DNA from: Cudoniella acicularis
Taxonomy: Eukaryota; Ascomycota; Leotiomycetes; Helotiales; Helotiaceae
Direction of reading: 5' to 3'
Assembly (NCBI GenBank): GCA_013054445.1
Contig: JAAMPI010001104.1
Coordinates: 1 to 19,797, forward strand
Length of the DNA: 19,797 nt
Shown: piece by piece, positions 1 through 9,966 of the stretch
Numbering within the stretch: the stretch's first letter is position 1
How the letters are laid out: every line of letters begins with the position of its first letter
The notes under the pieces: generated by a model
What the model was told of the DNA's origin: nothing
The model's database searches: none
Seen by the model: only the letters and a program-made list of their open reading frames with translations
Translations under genes and position numbers: made by a program

Positions 1-641
1 TAAGAAAAAGTATAATTATTCCCTCTTTCCCTCCCGCCTCTCACACTTCTCCTCACCGCCAAATCCTCACCCCTTCCCCCTTCCTGCCCACCTCTCGCCC
101 CCTCCTGAACAGAAGGGCCAAAACGTCTCCTCCCACCAGCACCTGAAGCAATAGCATCTTGACCTGGAGAGGGAGGATGACCAAAAAGGGCCCCACCAGG
201 GCCACCGCCTACTCTTTCTCCAGAAACAAGAGGAGAGGGAAGGGGAGGAGGACCAAAAAGTCCCCCAACTCTTTCTTCAAAAACAGGAGAAGGACCGAAA
301 AGTCTCCCACCAGCACCACCGCCAACGAAAAGTTCTCGATCTCTGTTTTCGGCTGCGAGGAAATCCCCGCCACCACTTCTCTTCACATTCTTATCCCCCA
401 CACTCCCCGCCTTCCCTCCTCCACCACCCTCCCTAACACAATCCTCACACCGATAATCCCTCGTATTATAAGTAACGTTTGTAATGCGATTCGGGGAAGG
501 GCAAGCTTGGCGTTGAGAGCGAGTGGGGAAGAGCGGGGAGGTAGCTATTTGTGGGGGCGTGGAGGTGTAGGGGTGCGTGTGTAGGATTATGTGTGTGCAT
601 TGGGGGTGGGTGTGTGTTGTTAGGGTTAGGGATTGGCACAT
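1..641 (-). CDS. Possible Gly/Pro-rich protein with FGP repeats, 3' end off the window edge
   Basis: The minus strand is open in one frame from an ATG at 641-639 to base 1 (213 codons), with no stop inside the window; the final partial codon begins TA. I do not recognise the protein. From about codon 60 it has a CEDC motif, then a Gly-rich stretch, then four copies of a phrase reading (L/R)-F-G-(P/H) set in GG- and PSP-rich sequence, then an Arg/Gly-rich end. The four DNA copies start 63, 72 and 42 bases apart, all multiples of three, which favours real coding. The first ~40 codons cover CA- and CCCTAA-type simple sequence and are probably not coding; no other in-frame ATG exists, so the true 5' end may be an upstream exon. 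The opposite frame at 159-584 is also open, so base composition alone may explain the openness. Confidence 0.33.
   Translation of the reverse strand, partial: MCQSLTLTTHTHPQCTHIILHTHPYTSTPPQIATSPLFPTRSQRQACPSPNRITNVTYNTRDYRCEDCVREGGGGGKAGSVGDKNVKRSGGGDFLAAENRDRELFVGGGAGGRLFGPSPVFEERVGGLFGPPPLPSPLVSGERVGGGPGGALFGHPPSPGQDAIASGAGGRRRFGPSVQEGARGGQEGGRGEDLAVRRSVRGGRERGNNYTFS
116..323 (-). repeat. Four imperfect repeats encoding (L/R)FG(P/H)
   Basis: On the plus strand the cores read ggccaaaacg (116), gaccaaaaag (179), gaccaaaaag (251) and gaccgaaaag (293). Copies at 179 and 293 extend into a similar ccaccag...caccgcc block, and the one at 116 into cccaccagcacc. Offsets are 63, 72 and 42 bases, all in frame with the minus-strand reading frame. 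Confidence 0.6.
620..631 (+). repeat. Two telomere-like TTAGGG units
   Basis: Two perfect TTAGGG units lie in tandem, flanked by GT-rich sequence (588-619). In ascomycetes short interstitial copies like this can be Tbf1-type binding sites in promoters. Two units are too few to suggest a telomere fusion. Confidence 0.5.
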
Positions 642-2009
642 CTTTTCGTTTTTTGGGGAGGAAGATGGGTGTTAAGGTCGTGGTGTGAATTTGGAGGAAC
701 TCAAGAAATGATAGGTATAGAGGAATAAATAGTCTGTTGCTCCAATTTCGTTCTTCTTATCCTCTATAATAGAGTTCGATCCTGATTCCGATTCTGATCC
801 CGCGTATAATCTCGACTTCAATATTCTCTAGGAATCTATCAACAAGAGTAGAAAGTAACACTAACAAAAAAAGAGAGAGCTGGCAATCAACGTTACCCCC
901 TCCTTTGTTCCAACTCAAAGAAGGAGATTTTAAGTAGCTAGCTGTCAATAATAAAATATGTGAAAGAAAGAAAGGGCTATTTAGTAGCTGCATTAGGATG
1001 TCGGACCCATAAAGCTTTGTCTCGCAGCCTCGTATTGTAGCGGTGCATAGAGATACGCCTTTCTTCCTTTCTTCCAAATGTATAGTGCCACTACTAAGCG
1101 CTGCCAGCGAGGGACATAAGAATTAGACCATGTAACGCGATCAAGAGAACAATGTGCATTCCATCGGAGGCTCTTTCTCGTCCAGCGAATAAATGGCAAA
1201 ACCAACAGAACGAAGTGAGACGAGAAGTAAGGAGGCACTTGCCTCTTCAAACCAGGACTTCAAGCATCAGTTATCCACATAGCGAGGAAAGCATTTTCTG
1301 CTGCAGCGTACGACTTTTATTGCCTTGTATCTCTTGAAGCTACGACGGACAAGTCCCTCGTTGGATCGCCCATAGTCAAGACCGTGCGGGCCAACGATTC
1401 TCAACCTCTCAATCGACCATTCCTATCTGCGTCTTACACACTGCGATTCAAACCCTTTCCATAATTTCAAGCCTTCCATACCCCAGTACCAGTCACCAAT
1501 CCCATCCCACACCCCGTCCCCATTCCAATCAGAGCTTCAAGTACTCCATTCAAAGGCAAGCAAGACCCGCTGCGCAAACATCAGAAAACCCCAGAGAGAC
1601 AATTGTCCCTAGTCCATGCTCAGGTAATATGGTGGACCAAACCAAGCACGCGCGCTTCGTAAAAAAAGCCCACGCCATTTTCCATTTCCCACATATGTAC
1701 ATATTACACACAAGCGATTTCAAACAACGTCGCAGATTTCCACCCAAATTGGTAATGGCGGAGAAGTATCATACATCACAGATATGATGTGAAGTAATGC
1801 TGAGAAAGACAGCAGCAGGCTGCCTGCTGCTTGTCAAGAATCTATATCGACAAAAGGGAAGAATAGACCACGAAAAGATATTCGTATGCAGTGTATTATG
1901 TACGTCGAGAGTACTGTCGCTGATGGGGTATGTGACAGAAAAGGAGGTTTTGTTTGTGTGTTGAAAAATTCTTCGGTGTCCAACTTTGTGGATTTGAAGA
2001 GTGAGAAGA
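642..2009. other. Gene-free region downstream of palI
   Basis: I see no convincing gene here. Short open frames exist on both strands (for example around 757-1250) but lack recognisable domains, conserved-looking sequence or good splice context. The part next to 2009 should hold the palI 3' UTR and poly(A) site, read on the minus strand. Confidence 0.6.
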
Positions 2010-4314
2010 TTATGGACCTGGGTAGGCACTGTTTGGAGTCATTCCAGGAATTCCACCTCGACCGCCCGTTCCTGGGGGACCACCTCGACCACCACGTCCA
2101 CCTCGTGCTCCTGGTAACATGAAGTCTGGATTCGAGTTCAAGAGTAGATCCGTTTGTTGTTGTGGGGGGTTAACCGGCCTTCGGTTTGGCATAGGTGGTC
2201 CGTACCCTTGTCCGGGATTCCATCTAGGGTTTATTCCTCGTTGTGAAACTGAGGTGAAATTTGATCGATCCGATTCCGCAGGACTTCTAGCTCCGGATTG
2301 AATATCCTCGTACGAATAATTCCCATCTAGACCTCCGAGGGGTGCTAAATTGTTATTCGAGTTGTTATTATTTGCGGGATACCCTGGAGCCAAAGCTGCT
2401 GGTACAAGTGAATTTGTTGCAGGCGGAGGCTCAGCAAAGCGAGGATCTACGTCCTCATAGTAATTGTCTGTGCTTATTCTCCTTGGACCAACATTTGTTG
2501 GACTTGGCAGCTCAGCAACTTGAGGTATCGAATTTAAGGGTGATGATCTTCCAGCTGCTCCTGCTCCTGCTCCCCATGCTTGCCGGGGCGGTACATATCT
2601 GAAATTGTCAATATTCACCAATTTCACATGATTGGATAAACCTACTCATCTGTGCTATATCGGCTGGTTTCACTCGCAACTGTTCCCTGCCTAACCAACT
2701 TTTGTTGTTGAAGGCCAACCATTCCAGCAACATCATCATCACTTTCCCTTATGTTGCCAAACTGGCCGTAGCCCTTGGGTGCATGGGATGGACTTCCAGT
2801 CGAAGCGTCCATTTCAACAGCTTGCCCAACAGGTCCTGGTTCCAAATCTGGCAGTGGTGGGGGTGACTCTGCTCGTGGTAAACTGCTCCTGCTATCGTCT
2901 GGATTGTAGGCTGCATATTCTGTTGCAGGCGCTACAGGCGGTGGAACGGCAAAAGCTGCGTTGTAACCACCCGCTTGAGCAGGGGATGGTCTTCGGCCAC
3001 CGTATTGTGCTGGTGAAACCCCTCTGTCGTACCCACGAGGTGGTGGTCCGTAACCTGGCGGGGCTCCACCTCTTCCGCCTCTCATAGGTGGTGCTCCATA
3101 TCCTCCTCTCGGTGGCCCATATCCACCTCTTGGAGGTCCATAACCGCCTCTCGGTGGACCATAGCCTCCTCTTCCGTTGGGTGGATAACCACCTCTACCT
3201 CTATACCCTGCCGGCATGCCTCTTCCTCTCATGGAAGGATCAGAATACTGACGGCTTAATGATGGATCTCTAGAAGGATCTCGACTTTGACTTCCATAAG
3301 CTCCCGGAGGTGGTACTGGCATTGGGTTTCCAAATTGGTCCCTCGGAGGTCTTGGAGGGGCAGTATTTGCTCTTGAAGGTGCTCTGAACGGATCATTGGC
3401 GGCGAATCCGTTGGCTGTAGGATTTGTCGGAGAAGGCTCAGATGGAGATCGTGTAGTTAATGGTATACGTTCATCACTAGTTCTGTCGGGGTCCTTCTTC
3501 GCCATTTCAAATGTAGCAAAAGTGGGGAGCTTATCAGGACCTGGCGAACCGTTCACCATGGTGGTGCTCTCTGGGGCAAGGGGGTTTGGTCTTCCTTCAC
3601 GATTGTAGAAGTTTTCTCCGTTCATCTCTGCATTCTCCTCGATTCGGCGTTTTCGAGCCTTTCTGCTGACCAAAGTTCGACGCATTGCGCATGCCACTAT
3701 CCCGCTGGCTGCGATAAGAATTGTAGCTGCAAGAACGAGGTAGGAGCCCCATGCCATATGCGGTACGAAAAGGAGAACATCTACCAAAAATGCTAACAAG
3801 GAGAGTATTAAAGTCAGGATACTCAGAATAAAGATTCCCAGAAGAAAACGAGGCGAATGTGATGGGGAGTGAAAGTGCGCGGAGGCTGCGAGAATGAGCA
3901 TAATGAGGGTGATGAAAGCAGCCACTGGATGTATGATCAAGATTGCTGAAAGAGTTGTTCTTGTCGACGACGGCAGGTCGAAGCTTGCAGATTGAGTATC
4001 GGTAAATAAATTGGCTATCACAGAGAAGTCAGCAAATGTGTCTGCGCCCTCATTGATGGAGATCTGCATTTCGCATGCAACCGCGCATCAACAAGACGTC
4101 GCGTCTCCTTTATCCATCGTCACTCACCAGTATTGTAGCCAATCTCGACGCCGCTGCATGTACTCCCTTTGCAAAACCCAAAGACCCCAAAGTCAACACC
4201 GGAGAATGAAGCCAACGGTATTTGTTTTATGATTGGCGTGGAAAGAACTGAGATGAGGAGAAGGGCGAACGCTGCGAGCAGCAGGATCGTGAGAGGGGTC
4301 GCCGGCCTCAACAT
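2010..4314 (-). CDS. palI: pH-response regulator PalI/RIM9
   Basis: Membrane component of the Pal/Rim alkaline-pH pathway, which in the family helps place the PalH/Rim21 sensor at the plasma membrane and leads to PacC activation. Exons on the minus strand are 4314-4128, 4014-2646 and 2598-2010 (714 aa). Intron 1 (4127-4015) has donor GTGAGT and a GCTGAC branch point just before its ATAG acceptor; intron 2 (2645-2599) has donor GTAGGT and a TTTCAG acceptor. Predicted membrane segments are near residues 9-29, 84-108, 119-146 and 151-173, with a two-Cys motif (CKGSTC, 48-53) in the first external loop, as in Rim9/claudin-like proteins. Then come a basic RKARKRR stop-transfer region and a ~530-residue disordered cytosolic tail rich in Gly, Pro, Arg, Asn and Ser, including GPPRGGY repeats and RGG motifs at the end. 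The start ATG has A at -3. Fusing the three exons restores the family spacing between GYNT and FDLPSS. Confidence 0.93.
3096..3172 (-). repeat. 21-bp tandem repeat coding GPPRGGY
   Basis: About 3.7 copies of a 21-bp unit (starts 3096, 3117, 3138, 3159) lie in palI exon 2. Each encodes GPPRGGY or a close variant (GAPPMRG at one side). Copies differ mostly at third positions, so the repeat is not brand-new and has been kept as protein sequence. Confidence 0.85.
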
Positions 4315-6897
4315 CGTGGCGAATGGTCAATGTCGATGTCGATGGGTTGAATGAATTGTATCTGCCAGCGCCTTCAAGACGCGGCGTTGGACGTTCGCAG
4401 GAATGCTGGATTTAGTTGGAAGGCATTGGCGATGGCGTGTCGAAGTGTTACAATCCTGCGCATCCCAATCCTGCGACAACAAATTTCCTCAATGGTATTC
4501 CCCTCGCAGACTCTGATTCTGCTCTGTCGCTATCGTGAGAATAGTTGCGGAACCAGGTTGGGGACGGAAGGGGGCGTTCTTGGAGAGGTACGTGGGGAAA
4601 TCGGTGGTGGTTCGGCGCAGACCCGGTGGGCTTCTCGGAAGGGCTCGATTCTCAGCGCCACAATGCGCTAATGTAAGATTGTGGGCGGGCACGACCAGAA
4701 TGCGACCAGCGGCGAAGAAAAGAGGGTTACTCGTCGACGGGCAATCGTAAGTGGTTTTGGTCGAGCGACTTGGAGCCGTGGTCGTGACACGAAAAATCGT
4801 CGTGAAGTTCGAGAACAGAAAACAGTTAGGAGGTGAGGCACAGCGCGGACTCAGGCTCGTCTGGCGTTACTTTGTCTCGACTAAGGGCCTGAAAATGCAT
4901 GGATGGGGTGTCGCCGTACCAGACTTGAACTGCTCGCCAGACCCTGGATGCTTTCGCGATAAGCCCCCCAGCTCGCGTACGTCGTCTTGTTCTGCCAGCT
5001 TCATGCAAAGAGCCGTCCTGGCGTCGTCATGAGCAATTATCAACTGACGGCAAGCTTGAACTCAGTTCGAGATATTCACCTCACTTCTTTGGCGAGCTTC
5101 AAAAACAGATGTACAGGTATACAGTCATCTCGGGCAATTTAAGCGCACAGGAAGAGGCTCAAGGCCCCTTTCGGTCTCGAGTTACATGCCTCAACCTAGC
5201 ATCCAATCTCCCACATGGCTACTGTAACAATTCGTGCTCCAGCGCTGCGATCACCACGAGATATCGAGATCGAGTGCCGGGGCAGTGGCAGTGGCACCAA
5301 GAGAGGCCACCGCATAAGTCGATACCGGCCCTGAGCAGACATCTGCATTCGATTTCCAGCTCATGTACATGTATGTACGCTGGCCAAGGTCGAACTCTAC
5401 AAGTCGTGTGCATCTGCAGGTTTGCATTGTTTCGCGGTCCAAAATAGTGGTTCCGCGTACCACGTAGATTGACGCTGCAATAAGCAAAGTTGAGAACTGC
5501 GGGCGCGATGAACGCATACCGCAAGAAGGTGGCTTGCTTGCATTTATCCCCAGGATATTGCTCCAATCACTGTGCCGGTTTGATGATTTCCCTGGCCATT
5601 ACATCGATATGCGGCGGGAAACTCCAAGCAGCCACGCTGGGCTAGAACGTTGGCCAACCTTCACAACCTACAATCATGCAATATCCAATGCTTCCTTCTT
5701 GCTGCCACCATATCAATACAATTTCGTCAGTGCCTTTTGTTCTTTCACATGACTCTTTTCGGAACAGCGAATAGTTTGGGCACGGTGGCTATTAATAGGC
5801 TCCTCAATGTCATTGTGAGACCTGTTTCATTGCGAGGCTAAGGCTTCAAAACCGTTTAGTTTAGACTTATGTCATCCACGAATTCAAGATTGCCTGACAA
5901 AGCTGCATGCGAGGACGACATCACGGGATGTCCAGAACCAAAATCCTTTTGATCCTTCAAATGCGTTGTTCGTTACGCAGCCTTATATGCATAGTTTCTC
6001 GGACGTCAAATGTGGAGAAGTCTCCCCGGATTGCCCAGCGAAGCCGAGCCACGAAAAGAGCTTGAATGGACATTTTGGGGATTAACCCTTCCAAGGCTCT
6101 TGGTGGCAAATATTACCCGAGTCTTCCAAATAAGCATCTTGGCTTTCCTTACTGATCTGGTATGTCATTCTTCTTGAAATATTTATCTACGTATTCTTGA
6201 GCTATGCGGAGTACCTGGAACTTTGTTAGCCATCAACAACACGGCATGCATCGTGAAAATCCAAGACAGTATCACGATTATTCTATATCGTCCTTTTATT
6301 GACGACCTTAGTCAAATTCTGGATTTCGAATGTCAGTACTTAGCACCACCTGCAGGTCCCCTTTGTCAACCTTGCGCGGCGAGGTTGACTGACATACTTC
6401 ATGCACTACAAGCTCGCTTCTTCCTGGCTAGCTAAAGCAAATCCAGAAAATTCTTCCCAAGGAACACAAGTATCTAAGCGGTAAGTTCACAGAGATAAAT
6501 AATCCTCTCACAATCATGTGGGTACACAGAGGGGCGAAGAGAGTCAGTCCCTGGGTATTTGAACCGTATTTCCGAATGTCCGGAACCTCTCCGGCGCAAA
6601 TAGTAACCTCAAGGGCAGTTTTAATCAAAATCCACGATTTAATTTAAAATCTAGGCCAACAAATAATTCGCATTGCCATTAAGAACATTCTTATTAATTT
6701 GCGACAACGAATTATGAAGCTCTCAGGATATCGAGTTGTTGTAAAACCGGCTGTGTTGCGTCGGCCGAAAGATTGAGCCGAGCAGACGGAGCAAGTGTAT
6801 TTTAGTCCCCGAAAAGCCGGAGATAAGATAATCTTTTAAGCCAAGTCTCTATCGTCATGACTTGCGATCTTGAAGATATTTTATTCCACCCTCATGA
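4315..6897. other. Long gene-free region between palI and MCP2
   Basis: About 2.6 kb between two divergent genes. The 4315-4900 side should hold the palI 5' UTR and promoter, and the 6500-6897 side the MCP2 promoter. Short frames (for example 4751-5032 plus, 5219-5566 minus, 6223-6435 plus) match nothing I know. I see no tRNA or transposon structure. PacC-type cores are present at 5017-5022 and 5383-5388. Confidence 0.55.
5017..5022 (-). promoter_or_regulatory. PacC-type core GCCAGG upstream of palI
   Basis: The minus strand reads GCCAGG, matching the PacC core GCCARG, about 700 bases upstream of the palI ATG. A second core, GCCAAG, is at 5383-5388 on the plus strand. Six-base cores occur often by chance, so this is only suggestive. 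Confidence 0.2.
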
Positions 6898-6931
6898 ATG
6901 TCAAGACTCGAAGCAATGTCCCTGCGTGTAG
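6857..6931 (+). other. Upstream ORF overlapping the MCP2 start
   Basis: An ATG at 6857 opens a 24-codon frame ending at TAG 6929-6931, out of frame with the kinase gene and overlapping its start. A second out-of-frame ATG at 6894 runs to TAG 6966-6968. If transcription begins upstream of 6857, scanning ribosomes would meet both before or at the main start, which could lower translation. Transcript start is unknown. Confidence 0.4.
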
Positions 6932-9062
6932 CAGGAATATGCGCGCGCAGCATAAACATCCCATGTAGAGCCATACCTCGGTTAGGATTTCCTGGTCGAA
7001 CCTCTTTTCCGAGTTCTTTTGGTGGCACACGACTCTTTCATCAACAATCCTCGAAATTCCCCAGGGTTAAAACGAGGGCCATTCAGCCAGCACGACGGTC
7101 GATCCAAACCCAAAGATTTCAAGCCTTTGCGCCTCCTACACCGGAATCTCTTGGGAAAGCTGCGCCGCCGAAGCAGTACCGCCGCACGATAAAATGGGGT
7201 CGAAGGTTATTTTACATTTCAACGGTGGCGGGAATACTATACCTCCTTGATACGCAATTCTACGCATCTTCAATTACTCGATCTTTACGAACATTTGGCT
7301 TGGGTGTTGTAGTTGCAATAGATTACAAGCTCAATTTCCGACCACATCCTTGGCTAGGAGGTGAAATCGAGGATTTGCACAGAAGAAATGCTGAGAGGTT
7401 GTTCAATCTGCTACATCAGAATGGAGGATTATACCTGAAGATAGGCCAGGCGATTGCTATGCAGAGTGCGGTTCTGCCTCCAGAATTCCAGAAGATGTTT
7501 GCGAGGATGTTCGATGATGCCCCTCAGAATGAATGGAGTGAGGTTGAGAAGGTTGGCACATATCCTCGAACATGCCGAGCGTAACTGACGAATCTTGGGT
7601 AGGTCATCCGGGAAGATTTTGGTAAGAGTCCCGAAGAGGTTTTCGGAATATCCTTCATCAATGAGCCGGGTAAAGGTGTCATGGAGAAGAAGGCCAGGGC
7701 ATCGGCATCTGTTGCCCAAGTCCATTGGGCAAAGCTGGCAGATGGGAGAGAGGTTGCAATAAAGGTTCAGAAAAGCGAAATTGCTCGCCAAGTTGGATGG
7801 GATTTATGGGCATTTCGGTATGTGCCTTTATAGCTATTACAAAAAACGTTCTAACAAAATTCAGAGTTGTGATGAAGGTCTATACGTCCTGGTTCGACCT
7901 TCCACTCTACAGCCTTGTCCCATATATCACCGAAAGACTCATGTTGGAGACGGATTTCATAAATGAGGCAGATAATTCTGAGAAGATGGCCGAACTCGTC
8001 AACAGCGAACCTCGTCTCCGTGGTCGTGTATATATTCCCAAGATCTACCGCGACCTCTCCTCCAAGAGAATAATGACAGCAGAATGGATAGAAGGTGTTC
8101 GTCTTTGGGATAAGGAAGCACTCAGCGCGCCGTGGATGGGTGGTTATGGTCATGGCTCTCCTGGTGCGGATGGAACACCACTTTCTACACCGGCTGTCAT
8201 ATCCGATAATGGTAATGGTCTTCTCAAACCAGAACGCAACGAATGGAAAGGACGCTCAGGAAAGGGTGGCCTAGGACTGTCTTTGAAGCAAGTCATGACA
8301 ACCATGGTTGATTTATTTTCAGCGCAAATGTTCCTTTGGGGCCTCGTGCACTGCGATCCCCATCCAGGCAACATCTTCATCCGACGAAAACCAAACGGCC
8401 AAGCCGAGCTCGTTCTAATCGATCATGGTTTATACGTTTCAATGTCACCTAAATTCCGCCACGAATACTGCCAATTCTGGAAAGCAATAATGACATTCGA
8501 CAACGACACCTTGAGCGAAATCACAAGCGCATGGGGCGTGAAAGCCCCCGACCTCTTCGCAAGCGCTACATTAATGAGACCTTACGAAGGCGGCGACAGC
8601 AGCACTCGTAACCGCATCACCGCCGACCTAAAAGGCCAAACACCTGCAGAACGGCACTACGAAGTCCAAGAACGCATGCGTCAAGGAATCCGCGATATTC
8701 TCTCCGAAGAAGAGAACTTCCCCCGCGAACTCCTCTTCATCGGCCGAAACATGCGTATAGTACAAGGCAACAACCAATTCCTCGGCTCGCCCGTAAATCG
8801 AATCAAGATGACGGGCAGCTGGGCGAGCAGAAGTCTGGTCGATAGTAAGGATTTGAGTTTCAGCCAGAGGTTCGTAAATGGGTGGCGGCATTTACTTTTC
8901 CGTGTCGTATTGTTGAGTAGTGATTTAGTTTTTTATACGAGTAAGGTGCGCCAATGGCTGGGTTGGGGACTGGGCATGGAGGATGATATTGAGAGGCAGA
9001 TGAGGTTTATTGCGAAGGATCAGTTTGGGGTGGAGCTTCAGCATGGGGTTTTTGATGGCTAG
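6898..9062 (+). CDS. MCP2: Mitochondrial UbiB/ABC1-family atypical kinase, MCP2/ADCK1 clade
   Basis: Exons 6898-7551, 7603-7817 and 7865-9062 give 688 aa. The second intron (7818-7864) has donor GTATGT and acceptor CAG; the first (7552-7602) has a weak donor GTTGGC but a CTGAC branch point and GTAG end. The N-terminus is Arg-rich and acid-poor (residues 1-75), as in mitochondrial presequences, followed by a hydrophobic segment near 104-118. UbiB-family signatures follow in order: KIGQ (181-184), the Ala-rich loop ASASVAQVH (251-259) in place of a Gly loop, VAIK with Lys 272, ERLMLETDF, HCDPHPGN (452-459) and DHG (476-478). DHG in place of DFG is usual in the ADCK1/MCP2 group. Yeast Mcp2 acts in the inner membrane and its overexpression relieves ERMES defects; members of the wider family support coenzyme Q or lipid homeostasis. 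Met 7 (6916) has a better start context than Met 1 and may be the real start. Confidence 0.92.
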
Positions 9063-9238
9063 AGCTTTGTCTCTGATAGAGTATAGATGGTAGCCTTAGT
9101 ATTGGGCTTGTACGATATGGATGTGTAGGTGGTGGTTGGTTATTGGAGGGGATATTAGACATTTTAGCATGAGGCCGGCGTCCGGCTACGAATAGATAAA
9201 CGTCCACTTCATTCCTTCGTCTTTCTACTTGTTTGGTT

Positions 9239-9267
9239 TCATTCATTCAGTCACTCATTCATTCATT
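9239..9267 (+). repeat. Imperfect ATTC microsatellite
   Basis: A run of TCATTCATTC-type tetranucleotides, interrupted once by a cagtcac step, lies about 180 bases after the MCP2 stop codon. Confidence 0.75.
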
Positions 9268-9675
9268 TTCCATCTCTCCTACTTTCATTTGCTATCACCT
9301 TAGCACGTCAACGCGATTAGCTAAGCGTACCAAAAATCAGAACTAGTCAGCTGCCTCTCTTATAAACACAACTACTTCGCACTTCGTACTTTCAAAACAA
9401 AGTCCTTTATTCACTTATTACCACCTTATACCTTATACATCTTATTATCTAATACAACCATGTTCTCTGTTCATCTCTTTTCGAGTTTACGAATTTGTAA
9501 CAAAACGTGTTATCTTTAAAAGTAGTAAGTAGCTTTGAGAATTTCAGATTTCTTTTATAGAAGTTGTATACGTATATACTCGCTCTAAAACTATAAACAG
9601 TAGGCCTAGCTGTTTAAGATTGAAATTTATTAGTCTCCCTTGAATTTTTTTATTTTAGTTACTGCCGGCTTTACA

Positions 9676-9830
9676 TCGCCTCTCTCAATCACCTCACTCT
9701 CAGTACTCTCCCTCCCTCATATATCTCCCCCCACTCCACGCATCTCTCCCCCTCTATACATCCCGCCTCCTCTCCTCACCCCTATACATCTCCCCCCACC
9801 CCCTTTCCCCACCTCTCACACTTCCCTAAC
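9676..9830 (+). repeat. Pyrimidine-rich tract
   Basis: About 155 bases of mostly C and T on the plus strand, with CCCC runs and a direct repeat CTATACATC at 9754-9762 and 9782-9790. A short phrase near its end, cctctcacactt, also occurs near 37-48. Confidence 0.8.
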
Positions 9831-9966
9831 AAGAAGCAAACCCACAAGGCTCAAACGGAAAAGTATCAGCGCAGTTATAGACATTGCACAGATACATGCT
9901 ATAGATTGTTCCGTTTGTGCATTGGCTGCACTGTTTTTTTCCTTCGTGTTAAAAGGTTTTCTGTTT

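Noticed and set aside
159..584. Plus-strand 141-codon frame
   Set aside because: It is the mirror of the minus-strand frame in the same register; its protein is Lys/Arg-rich noise, whereas the minus strand gives periodic FGP repeats.
620..631. Chromosome-end or telomere-fusion scar
   Set aside because: Only two TTAGGG units, with ordinary unique sequence on both sides.
757..1250. Two overlapping minus-strand frames (106 and 85 codons)
   Set aside because: No domain, no splice logic and no coding character; one contains a GIRIGIRIE phrase that comes from simple-sequence DNA.
4042..4127. Shorter version of palI intron 1 as the main model
   Set aside because: It is in frame but the longer intron has a better branch point and matches the family spacing between GYNT and FDLPSS.
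5109..5566. Overlapping frames of about 112-115 codons on both strands
   Set aside because: No recognisable family and poor codon character; they shadow one another in a long intergenic region.
6535..6590. Sequence resembling a tRNA T-arm (tatttgaacc)
   Set aside because: No acceptor, D or anticodon arms could be paired around it.
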